Shown here: positions 6,427-12,306 of the stretch, piece by piece | Layout: each line of letters begins with the position of its first letter | How positions within the stretch are numbered: the stretch's first letter is position 1 | NCBI GenBank assembly: GCA_001821475.1 | Contig: MHMF01000001.1 | Coordinates: 1-13,574 of the forward strand | Source of the DNA: Candidatus Nealsonbacteria bacterium RIFCSPLOWO2_01_FULL_38_120 | Lineage (GTDB): Bacteria; Patescibacteriota; Minisyncoccia; Minisyncoccales; GWA2-38-27 | DNA: 13,574 nt | Direction: 5' to 3' | Translations under genes and position numbers: made by a program | Notes under the pieces: model-generated | Databases searched by the model: none | Seen by the model: the letters and a program-made list of their open reading frames with translations, nothing else | Told to the model about the DNA's origin: nothing

Positions 6427-6849
6427 TTACTCCACTATTTCAATTCCCATATTTTTTGCTGTGCCGGCCATGGTTTTCATTGCCGCATCAATATTCTCAG
6501 TATTCAAATCAGGCATCTTTCTTTCCGCGATTTCTTTAAGCTGATCTTTTGTAATTTTCCCAACCTTGGTTTTATTCGGAACCCCGGAGCCCTTTTCAAC
6601 CCCAGCCGCTTTTTTGATTAAGTCCGAAGCAAGCGGCTGTTTTAATTTAAGGACGTATGTTCTGTCCTCAAAAACAGTAACCTCAACCGGAACAACAAAA
6701 CCAACTTGGTCTTTTGTTAATTCATTGAACTTCTGACAAAACTCTGAGATATTTATCCCGTGCGGAGCCAAAGACGGACCCACTGGCGGAGCGGGATTGG
6801 CTTTCGCGGCTTGAATTTGAAGTTTTACGACTGATTTTATTTTCTTCAT
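6427..6849 (-). CDS. rplK: 50S ribosomal protein L11
   Basis: L11 binds 23S rRNA at the GTPase-associated centre and works with elongation and release factors. The 140-residue protein has the N-terminal domain [27 protein letters not shown] and the RNA-binding C-terminal domain ([18 protein letters not shown], then [23 protein letters not shown]). LAPHG replaces the more common LGQHG/LGQAG. It follows secE and nusG in the classical order but is separated from nusG by a 90-bp gap containing inverted repeats, and no rplA follows. There is no clear Shine-Dalgarno; the ATG is set by the conserved N-terminus. Confidence 0.97.
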   Translation of the reverse strand: MKKIKSVVKLQIQAAKANPAPPVGPSLAPHGINISEFCQKFNELTKDQVGFVVPVEVTVFEDRTYVLKLKQPLASDLIKKAAGVEKGSGVPNKTKVGKITKDQLKEIAERKMPDLNTENIDAAMKTMAGTAKNMGIEIVE

Positions 6850-6878
6850 AATATAATGCGAATATTACGAGTATAATA

Positions 6879-6917
6879 CGAATGCCGCAGATACGAAAAA
6901 GCTATTCATGGCATTCG
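6879..6917. repeat. inverted repeat between nusG and rplK
   Basis: CGAATGCC (6879-6886) and GGCATTCG (6910-6917) form an 8-bp perfect stem, extendable to 10 of 11 with flanking bases. Further CGAAT/ATTCG copies lie on both sides, and a second 6-bp stem (AATCCG/CGGATT, 6923-6941) overlaps the nusG stop. The 90-bp spacer may fold in the leftward mRNA and affect rplK translation, or be decayed palindromic repeat. Confidence 0.45.
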
Positions 6918-6939
6918 CATACAATCCGCGTCATTCGGA

Positions 6940-7485
6940 TTATATTTTTTTAATTTGCAATGAATCAATTTCAACCGACGTGTCTCTGCCAAACATATTA
7001 ACCACCACTTTAACCTTGCCTCTTTCTTCGTCAGTTTCAGAAACCTTGCCGTCAAAACTCTTAAATGGTCCATCAATAATTTTCACCGAATCGCCAATAA
7101 TAACTTCTATTTTGTATTGCGGCTCGTCAACCCCCATCCTTTTTTTTAAAATTTCAATTTCTCCTAAAGAAACCGGCACAGGCGTGGTCCCGACTCCGAC
7201 AAACCCCGTGACATTCGGAGTGTTCCTTACAATATACCAGGAATCGTCTGTCACAATCATTTCAACCAGAACATAGCCCGGATAAATTTTTTCTTCAATA
7301 ACTTTTCTTTTATTATTTTTGATTTTTATCTTTTTTTCCTTAGGAACAATAACGTTGAAAATTTTATTTTCCATTCCCAAGGACTCAACTCTTTGTTTCA
7401 AGTTTTTAGCAACTGCGTCTTCATACCCGGAATAGGTGTGAATGACATACCAATTTTTCTCTTGAGGAAGCTGTTGTTTAGGCAC
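6940..7485 (-). CDS. nusG: transcription termination/antitermination factor NusG
   Basis: NusG binds RNA polymerase and links it to Rho or to the ribosome. The 181-residue protein has an NGN domain (NWYVIHTYSGYEDAVAKNL at about residue 11, then YPGYVLVEM and WYIVRNTPNVTGFVG) and a C-terminal KOW domain (GDSVKIIDGPFKSFDGKV to about residue 165). The start codon is GTG (complement of CAC at 7483-7485); no in-frame ATG lies far enough upstream to include the conserved NWYVIHTY segment. The gap to secE is 12 bp, and no strong Shine-Dalgarno is seen, so translation may depend on coupling. Confidence 0.97.
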   Translation of the reverse strand: MPKQQLPQEKNWYVIHTYSGYEDAVAKNLKQRVESLGMENKIFNVIVPKEKKIKIKNNKRKVIEEKIYPGYVLVEMIVTDDSWYIVRNTPNVTGFVGVGTTPVPVSLGEIEILKKRMGVDEPQYKIEVIIGDSVKIIDGPFKSFDGKVSETDEERGKVKVVVNMFGRDTSVEIDSLQIKKI

Positions 7486-7497
7486 TTTTTTTAAAAT

Positions 7498-7701
7498 CTA
7501 TTTTAATAAAAAACTGTTTAATAAATACTGAAATACAATATCCAAACCGCCTAAAAATAAAGCCACGGCTAAAGAAACGCCGATTACAATCAGAGTATAT
7601 TTTATTGTTTCCTGCCGAGATGGCCAGTTGACTTTTTTAATCTCCAGCCCAACTTCTTTAAAGAAGTCAACAATTTTGTTTGGAATATCGCCAATCCTCA
7701 T
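7498..7701 (-). CDS. secE: preprotein translocase subunit SecE
   Basis: SecE clamps the SecY channel in the inner membrane. The 67-residue protein is the short single-span type: an amphipathic N-terminal part (VDFFKEVGLEIKKVNWPSRQE, with the conserved KVxWPSRxE motif near residues 23-31) and one transmembrane helix at about 34-60. It is the first gene of the secE-nusG-rplK unit. Its start lies only 5 bp inside the edge of a 166-bp inverted repeat, so ribosome access may depend on folding of the leader. No tRNA-Trp or rpmG, common upstream neighbours, is present. Confidence 0.94.
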   Translation of the reverse strand: MRIGDIPNKIVDFFKEVGLEIKKVNWPSRQETIKYTLIVIGVSLAVALFLGGLDIVFQYLLNSFLLK

Positions 7702-7706
7702 TTTTC

Positions 7707-7872
7707 AGACCCACTAATTAAAAATTTTTCTACTGCAATTTTTACATTTTAACCGCAAATTTGATAAAACTCGTCGGCTTATCCACTTTGTTGATAAATC
7801 TCCTCGTTTTATCAAATTTTCGTTCTAAAATCTAAAAATTTTCGCTACGAAAAATTTTTAACTACTGGGTCT
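7707..7872. repeat. 166-bp inverted repeat (MITE-like element or giant leader hairpin)
   Basis: The region starts AGACCCA and ends TGGGTCT, and the two arms (about 7707-7783 and 7793-7872) pair at roughly three quarters of positions with three short gaps. Perfect blocks include TTAAAAATTTTTC against its complement and TTTGATAAAAC (7760-7770) with GTTTTATCAAA (7806-7816). The loop is about 9 nt. There is no ORF inside and no clear target-site duplication. In the leftward transcript it would occupy most of the secE leader. It may be a nonautonomous mobile repeat or a regulatory RNA structure. Confidence 0.8.
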
Positions 7873-7907
7873 TGTATTAAAAATGGCCCTTTTCTGACCA
7901 TAATTTA

Positions 7908-7935
7908 ATAATAGCCAATTATAAAAAATAGTCAA
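7908..7935 (-). promoter_or_regulatory. promoter for secE-nusG-rplK
   Basis: TTGACT (7930-7935) and TATTAT (7908-7913) are 16 bp apart on the minus strand, with a start expected near 7901. The transcript would carry a leader of about 200 nt. A small hairpin, ATGGTC/GGCCAT followed by five T (about 7880-7902), appears at its very 5' end. The -35 box lies 3 bp from the -35 box of the rightward promoter. Confidence 0.6.
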
Positions 7936-7938
7936 CTA

Positions 7939-7967
7939 TTGACAAGGATATTGTTATACACTATAGT
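7939..7967 (+). promoter_or_regulatory. sigma70-type promoter for the gene at 8034
   Basis: A consensus TTGACA (7939-7944) and TATAGT (7962-7967) are separated by exactly 17 bp. A start near 7974 gives a leader of about 60 nt. This is the best promoter match in the window and drives the only complete rightward gene. Confidence 0.8.
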
Positions 7968-8021
7968 TAAAGCAGTATCGCGAAGAATAGAACGCGTCAA
8001 CAACAATAACAATACAGAGAA

Positions 8022-8027
8022 AAGGAG
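8022..8027 (+). promoter_or_regulatory. strong Shine-Dalgarno of the gene at 8034
   Basis: AAGGAG lies 6 nt before the ATG and fixes the start. It stands out because most housekeeping genes here lack a recognisable ribosome binding site. Confidence 0.85.
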
Positions 8028-8033
8028 AACAAA

Positions 8034-8390
8034 ATGAACCAAACACAGAAAGAGACCGTCAATGTCGCCATTGACGGCATCTGCGCCATGGAAGAGGGTG
8101 GCTCTTTCACAGAGGCATGCCGCCTATTCAATGAGGTTTATGCCTTCGGGAAAGAAGCCGTAGACTTGATAGCAGAGAAGCTTCGGACGCTGATGCTTGA
8201 CGAAGAGAAAAGGATTCCCCATCTCCTCATCTGTTTGATGAAAGACTTTGCCGACAGCCGGCAAGTCCGATTAATAGAAGAATTGCTGTTACGGGAAGAA
8301 ATCGTTATGGACAGCGACTCGGCAAGATTTCACAACCTATCAGATACTTTAAGCCGAGTTAACGACGGCCTCAACTATTCCCGCTCTTAA
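8034..8390 (+). CDS. hypothetical protein, 118 residues
   Basis: I do not recognise the family. The protein is acidic, has no signal peptide or transmembrane segment, and is predicted by eye to be all-helical: EKETVNVAIDGICAMEEGG-like amphipathic stretches, then AVDLIAEKLRTLML and RLIEELLLREEI, with a spacing reminiscent of short HEAT-like helices (weak). It has its own near-consensus promoter, a strong AAGGAG and a dedicated terminator, so it is very likely a real, independently transcribed gene. It is divergent from secE with back-to-back -35 boxes, which could link their expression. Base composition is higher in GC than its neighbours (32 of 60 bases at 8041-8100), and codon choice is richer in GCC/GTC/GGC, hinting at a different origin or expression class. 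Confidence 0.85.
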   Translation: MNQTQKETVNVAIDGICAMEEGGSFTEACRLFNEVYAFGKEAVDLIAEKLRTLMLDEEKRIPHLLICLMKDFADSRQVRLIEELLLREEIVMDSDSARFHNLSDTLSRVNDGLNYSRS

Positions 8391-8451
8391 CGAAAACCGG
8401 CCGCCCTTCCGCAGAATGAAGATTCTTCCGAACCAAAGCCAAATCATGGCA

Positions 8452-8480
8452 AACTTTCCGCCAACGGAAAGTTTTTTTTA
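8452..8480 (+). terminator. intrinsic terminator of the gene at 8034
   Basis: AACTTTCCG and CGGAAAGTT form a 9-bp stem around CCAA, followed directly by eight T. It also separates this gene from the converging gyrB, whose stop is at 8513; the leftward read-out lacks a good U-tract. Confidence 0.92.
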
Positions 8481-8512
8481 TTTCTAAAATTTAAATTACG
8501 AAATTCAAATTT

Positions 8513-11500
8513 TTATATATCCAAGTTTCTTACTTCCTTGGCGTATGTCTGAATGAATTTTTTTCTCGGCAAAACTTCTTCGCCCATCAAAGTGTCAAAC
8601 ATTCTATCCGCTTCTTTGGCATCATCAATAATTACCTGCAGAACAACTCTTTTTTCAGGATCCATGGTTGTCTCCCATAATTGATCAGGATTCATCTCTC
8701 CCAAACCCTTATATCTTTGAATGGACGGATTAATAATTTTATCTTTTATAAAAGAGTCCAGAACTTTCTGCTTTTGCTCCTCGGTAAAAGCGTATTCCAT
8801 TCTTTTCCCAAACTGAATTTTATAAAGCGGCGGCTGAGCGATATAAATATAGCCCTTTTCTATGAGCGGTTTGAAATAGCGATAAAAAAGAGTCAAAAGC
8901 AAAGTGCGAATATGATTTCCGTCCACATCCGCGTCAGCCATAATTATTATTTTGTGGTATCTCACTTTTTCAAGATTAAAATCCTCGCCGATTGCCGTGC
9001 CTAATGCAATCACTAAAGCCCTTACTTCTTTTGACTCCAAAATTTTGTCCAAACGCGACCTCTCAACATTCAAAATTTTTCCGCGCAAAGGCAAAATCGC
9101 CTGAAATTTCCTGTTCCTGCCCTGTTTTCCGCTATTATGAACAAAAATCCCAGAAGATAAAGCAAAATTATGCGTTCCCTCCACTTCTAAATCATAGACA
9201 TCAATTCTTTCTTGAAGTTTTATTATCTTTTTAATTTTATGATTCAAATTTACAACGGCTTCTTCTAATCTCTGTTTATTGCCTCCGAAAAATCTTTGAC
9301 AAATCGTATTAAATCTCAAAATGCTTTTATCTTTCAATTCTGCCCTTTGTCCTTCATAATTTTCAACATTTATTTTCCCGCCTTCTTCATAAATTTTTCT
9401 TAATAGGCCAAGCGCTTTTTCCAAATATGTTCTATTATATGTCTCTTTTCTTTTTATTCTAAATTCTGATGTCCATTGCTCTTTTGTCGCCCCACTTCTC
9501 CATTTCAAAAGTTCGCTATCTTGCCATTGAATTTTAGCTTTTTCAAAAAGCGCCTCCCTTTTTTCGGGGTTCGACTTAAAATATATTATTAATTTTTCTC
9601 CCCAATTTTTCCTGTTTTCTTCATTAGCCCAATATTTTTTTTGGTTCTTGTATAAAATTTTACTATTTTTTTCTCTATATTTTTGATTATTATTATAAAA
9701 ATCCAAAAATTTATTCGCCATATAATTTTTATATTCCTCGCTCTCCCATTGTTTTTTCGCCCGTTCGCTTAACATCGCCCTCATTTTTGGGGCGGTCATA
9801 ATTCCGATAATTTTTTCTCTGAAATATTTTAACTTATGAATCTGCCTAATTTTTTCCTTTGTGGATTCACTATGAAGGCTATACTCTAACATTTTACAAT
9901 AATACTCCAAGTGTTCATCTGCGAGCATACGCGTTACATTGTCAGGATTATTATTTAATTTATTAAAATCTATATGATGTCTGTGTGAACCGTTTTCTTT
10001 TGAATAAAATTTATTTTCCAGATTATAATCATCAGCCAAAAGATGAGTAAAAATCCACCTATGGTCTTTATTATCATAAACCAACTCATAACCCTCAATT
10101 GTTATCCGCTTGCCCATTCTTGAAAATTGCCGCCTAAGAGGCATTAAAGAATCTTTAACGCCGAGAAGTTGCGCCTCTTTATAGGAGCCGTCTCTCATCA
10201 TAAATAAATGGTCAGGAGTACACACAAGCTCTTCTTCATTATCCAAAATTAGTTTTATAACCTCTACGTTCCTTCTTGTTATCCTGGGATTTTTTATCAA
10301 TTCAATTCCCATAGAGCCATATTCCTTGGTTGTATAACAATAATTCTTTTTTCCTTTACCGTCTTCTTCAACAAGCTCTTTAAATGTTAAATTTCTGCCA
10401 TCGGTTAAAGCAACCTTTGTATCTCCAGAAAAACACCCTCCGGCGCTCTCCCCCTCCACGATGAAAAGTTCAGATTCTTCCGGCTTTCTTGAACTGCAAT
10501 CCGCTAATTTTCCAGGTAATGCCAGCCCTTCTAAAATTCCTTTTCTCAAAACCGTTTCCCTTGCCGCTTTCGCCGCCTTCCTCGCCCTTGACGACAATAG
10601 GCATTTCTCAATGATGGACTTTGCGTCTTGAGGATTTCTTTCCAAAAAATCTGCCAAGGCCTCTGAAACAACCTGTTCCACTGCTAATTTCGCTTCCGTA
10701 TTTCCTAATTTCGCTTTTGTTTGGCCTTCAAATTGGGGTTCCCTAATTTTCACAGAAACAACTCCTGTCAAGCCCTCGCGGACATCTTCGCCTGAAAGAT
10801 TTTCTTCTTTTTCTTTGAGAATTTCGTTTTTCTTGGCATAGTCGTTAAAAGTGCGGGTAATGGCGGCCCGAAATCCGGTTAAATGAGTGCCTCCTTCTCC
10901 TGTATTTATATTATTCGCAAAACTTTCTTCATAGCATTCATATTCATCAGTGTATTGAAGAGCGGCTTCCACCGCTATATCCGTTCTTTCGCCGCTGCAA
11001 TAAAAAATATTCTGATGCCGAACAGCAATATCGCCGGTCAGATACTTAATATACGAAGCCAATCCGCCTTCAAAATAAAACGAATGGCTTGCGCCGGGTT
11101 TTTCCCTTTCATCCCGAAAAGTGATTTTCACTCCCTTGCTTAAATACGCTTGCTGGCGCAAATGGCTTAAAATTCTTTTAGCGTCAAATTTTATATCCTT
11201 GAAAATTTCAATATCCGGCTCAAAAGTAACCGAAGTTCCGGTTTGCTTGCATGTCCCTATTTTATCAACTTTTGTCATTACTTTTCCTTTGGCGTATTCC
11301 TGGCGGTATTTGCCTCCGTCCCGACAAACCTCTGTTCTCATAAAAGTGGAAAGGGCGCAAACCACTGAGACACCGACTCCATGCAACCCGCCCGAAACTT
11401 TATACGCCTCCCCTCCGAATTTTCCGCCGGCGTGCAAAGTTGTCATCACTGTTTCCAAGGCAGACTTCTTGGTTTGAGGATGCTTCTCAACTGGAATGCC

Positions 11501-11785
11501 TCTTCCGTCGTCAACTGTCATTACCCTATTATCCGGCAAAAGCGCGACCTCAACATTTTTCGCGTATCCAGCCATGGCTTCGTCCAGGGAATTGTCCACA
11601 CACTCCCAAATTAAATGATGCAAACCATCAGGGCCTGTTGAGCCAATATACATTGCCGGTCTTTTTCTTACAGGGTCAAGACCCTCCAAAACATAAATGT
11701 CTTTGGCAGTATAAGAGCCTTTTTCCGGAGCGTTATTTGTCTCTATTTTTTCTTCAATTTTTTCCACTTGTTTTTTATCTGCCAT
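8513..11785 (-). CDS. gyrB: DNA gyrase subunit B, interrupted by an in-frame intein
   Basis: GyrB is the ATPase/TOPRIM subunit of gyrase, which introduces negative supercoils. The 1090-residue precursor holds 450 + 206 = 656 extein residues, a normal GyrB length, plus a 434-residue intein at 451-884. GHKL ATPase motifs are ECVDNSLDEA (61-70), VDDGRGIP (91-98) and GGLHGVGVS (132-140). The TOPRIM domain has FIVEGESAGG (441-450, metal-binding Glu), MADADVDGNHIRTLLL, and the C-terminal QRYKGLGEMNPDQLWETTMDP, which favours GyrB over ParE. The first 20 or so residues are a charged, poorly conserved leader. The ATG at 11785 follows a GGGAG 12 nt upstream, inside a GC-rich leader hairpin. gyrA is not in the window. 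Confidence 0.97.
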   Translation of the reverse strand: MADKKQVEKIEEKIETNNAPEKGSYTAKDIYVLEGLDPVRKRPAMYIGSTGPDGLHHLIWECVDNSLDEAMAGYAKNVEVALLPDNRVMTVDDGRGIPVEKHPQTKKSALETVMTTLHAGGKFGGEAYKVSGGLHGVGVSVVCALSTFMRTEVCRDGGKYRQEYAKGKVMTKVDKIGTCKQTGTSVTFEPDIEIFKDIKFDAKRILSHLRQQAYLSKGVKITFRDEREKPGASHSFYFEGGLASYIKYLTGDIAVRHQNIFYCSGERTDIAVEAALQYTDEYECYEESFANNINTGEGGTHLTGFRAAITRTFNDYAKKNEILKEKEENLSGEDVREGLTGVVSVKIREPQFEGQTKAKLGNTEAKLAVEQVVSEALADFLERNPQDAKSIIEKCLLSSRARKAAKAARETVLRKGILEGLALPGKLADCSSRKPEESELFIVEGESAGGCFSGDTKVALTDGRNLTFKELVEEDGKGKKNYCYTTKEYGSMGIELIKNPRITRRNVEVIKLILDNEEELVCTPDHLFMMRDGSYKEAQLLGVKDSLMPLRRQFSRMGKRITIEGYELVYDNKDHRWIFTHLLADDYNLENKFYSKENGSHRHHIDFNKLNNNPDNVTRMLADEHLEYYCKMLEYSLHSESTKEKIRQIHKLKYFREKIIGIMTAPKMRAMLSERAKKQWESEEYKNYMANKFLDFYNNNQKYREKNSKILYKNQKKYWANEENRKNWGEKLIIYFKSNPEKREALFEKAKIQWQDSELLKWRSGATKEQWTSEFRIKRKETYNRTYLEKALGLLRKIYEEGGKINVENYEGQRAELKDKSILRFNTICQRFFGGNKQRLEEAVVNLNHKIKKIIKLQERIDVYDLEVEGTHNFALSSGIFVHNSGKQGRNRKFQAILPLRGKILNVERSRLDKILESKEVRALVIALGTAIGEDFNLEKVRYHKIIIMADADVDGNHIRTLLLTLFYRYFKPLIEKGYIYIAQPPLYKIQFGKRMEYAFTEEQKQKVLDSFIKDKIINPSIQRYKGLGEMNPDQLWETTMDPEKRVVLQVIIDDAKEADRMFDTLMGEEVLPRKKFIQTYAKEVRNLDI
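9134..10435 (-). mobile_element. GyrB intein with HNH-type homing endonuclease domain
   Basis: The insertion begins Cys451 after VEGESAGG and ends His883-Asn884, with Ser885 as the +1 residue; rejoined exteins read SAGG-SGKQGRNRKF, as in uninterrupted GyrB. Splicing blocks are visible: A (CFSGDTKVALTDGRNLTF), B (CTPDHLFMMRDGSYKEAQLL, with Thr523 and His526), F (DVYDLEVEGTHNFALSSG) and G (IFVHN). Blocks A and B strongly resemble the Synechocystis GyrB intein at the same site. The central region has an HNH-type motif, SHRHHIDFNKLNNNPDN (600-616) plus DEH, then about 110 residues of lysine-rich, Trp-containing helical repeats (about 676-790: KKQW, KKYW, KIQW, KEQW), reminiscent of NUMOD DNA-binding modules. 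All splicing residues are intact, so self-excision is expected. Confidence 0.95.
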
Positions 11786-11812
11786 ATCTTTAACTATCTC
11801 CCACCCATCCTC

Positions 11813-11830
11813 CCCCGATGGCCATCGGGG
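11813..11830. repeat. palindrome in the gyrB leader
   Basis: CCCCGATGGCCATCGGGG is a perfect 18-bp palindrome 28 bp upstream of the gyrB start. Flanking CT-rich and GA-rich tracts extend pairing imperfectly to about 11797-11852 and would draw the GGGAG Shine-Dalgarno into the stem in the leftward mRNA. It may tune gyrB translation or be a dispersed palindromic repeat. Confidence 0.6.
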
Positions 11831-11878
11831 AAGGGCGTAGAGGGAAGGGGTTAAAATGCCAGTTTGTAATTCAAAATA

Positions 11879-11918
11879 ATTATACTTATATTTTACTCCA
11901 AGAATAAAACAAAATCAA
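11879..11918 (-). promoter_or_regulatory. candidate gyrB promoter region
   Basis: On the minus strand TTGATT (11913-11918) is 17 bp from TAAAAT (11890-11895), and a consensus TATAAT lies just downstream at 11879-11884 with only a poor -35. Either or both could serve gyrB; the leader would be about 90-100 nt. Confidence 0.5.
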
Positions 11919-11934
11919 CCCAATTGTGAATAAA

Positions 11935-11969
11935 TATCCCATTAGAAACCGCGGTTTCTTTATGGGATA
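11935..11969. repeat. inverted repeat upstream of gyrB
   Basis: TATCCCAT (11935-11942) pairs with ATGGGATA (11962-11969) around the perfect palindrome GAAACCGCGGTTTC (11945-11958). It lies between the terminator of the upstream unit and the gyrB promoter. No T-run follows in either direction, so it is more likely a palindromic repeat or a protein site than a terminator. Confidence 0.55.
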
Positions 11970-11974
11970 ACCAT

Positions 11975-11992
11975 CCTTCGCAAAAGCGAAGG
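11975..11992. repeat. short CCTTCGC/GCGAAGG hairpin
   Basis: CCTTCGC-AAAA-GCGAAGG is a 7-bp stem with a 4-nt loop. The core resembles the CCTTCGC motif of the tandem repeat inside gatB, so both may belong to the same repeat family. There is no T-tract after it on either strand. Confidence 0.5.
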
Positions 11993-12025
11993 AAAATAAA
12001 AAGCCGCCAAGAATTACCCGGCGGC
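11993..12025 (-). terminator. intrinsic terminator of the pyrD-family/68-codon unit
   Basis: On the minus strand GCCGCC-GGGTAATTCTT-GGCGGC is followed by TTTTTATTTT, a standard intrinsic terminator 40 bp after the stop at 12065. It insulates gyrB from the upstream unit. Confidence 0.85.
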
Positions 12026-12042
12026 CCTAACTTCTTTTTTTC

Positions 12043-12064
12043 GTTCGCGATGCACATCGCGAAC
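12043..12064. repeat. GTTCGCGATG hairpin directly after a stop codon
   Basis: GTTCGCGATG and CATCGCGAAC form a 10-bp perfect stem with a 2-nt spacer, abutting the stop codon of the 68-codon gene. In the leftward RNA it is followed by a purine tract, not by U, so it may protect the mRNA 3' end or be another small palindromic repeat. Confidence 0.55.
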
Positions 12065-12271
12065 TTACGACAACGGATTAGACAACGATTTCTTTATCTG
12101 TTCAATCCACTGCCTTTCAGCGTCCAAAAGCTTTTTGTATTGACCAAATGTCAACGCGCAATGCTCTCCCTCCTTTAGTTCGTTCAGGTTGAAAATGAGG
12201 CAATCAATACGAGACCTCAATATCCACTTCTCCCGCTCCGCCAACTTTGATTTTTTTTGCTCTGTCGCCAT
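12065..12271 (-). CDS. hypothetical protein, 68 residues
   Basis: I do not recognise the family. The protein is small, charged and predicted helical throughout, opening with a Lys/Glu-rich segment (EQKKSKLAEREKW) and including FNLNELKEGEHCALTFGQYKKLLDAERQWIEQIKKSL. It has no signal peptide or membrane span. It begins after a clear AAGGAG (12280-12285, 8 nt before the ATG), 35 bp downstream of the dihydroorotate-dehydrogenase-family gene, and is followed by the unit's terminator, which supports a real gene co-transcribed with that enzyme. A function cannot be inferred from the sequence. Confidence 0.75.
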   Translation of the reverse strand: MATEQKKSKLAEREKWILRSRIDCLIFNLNELKEGEHCALTFGQYKKLLDAERQWIEQIKKSLSNPLS

Positions 12272-12306
12272 CTCTTTTTCTCCTTTTCAAGTTTGGTTTC
12301 TTAAAA

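Noticed and set aside
6923..6950. Rightward terminator (AATCCG/CGGATT stem followed by T-run)
   Set aside because: No rightward gene lies upstream; the T-run is coding sequence of nusG on the other strand.
7702..8033. tRNA-Trp or other RNA gene ahead of secE
   Set aside because: No cloverleaf, anticodon arm or CCA end is found; the palindromic arms account for the structure seen.
9134..10435. Frameshifted or fused foreign gene inside gyrB
   Set aside because: The boundaries coincide exactly with intein splice junctions and the exteins rejoin to a normal GyrB.
11121..11477. Plus-strand ORFs opposite gyrB and gatB
   Set aside because: They are antisense shadows of strongly conserved coding sequence, with no ribosome sites or recognisable domains.
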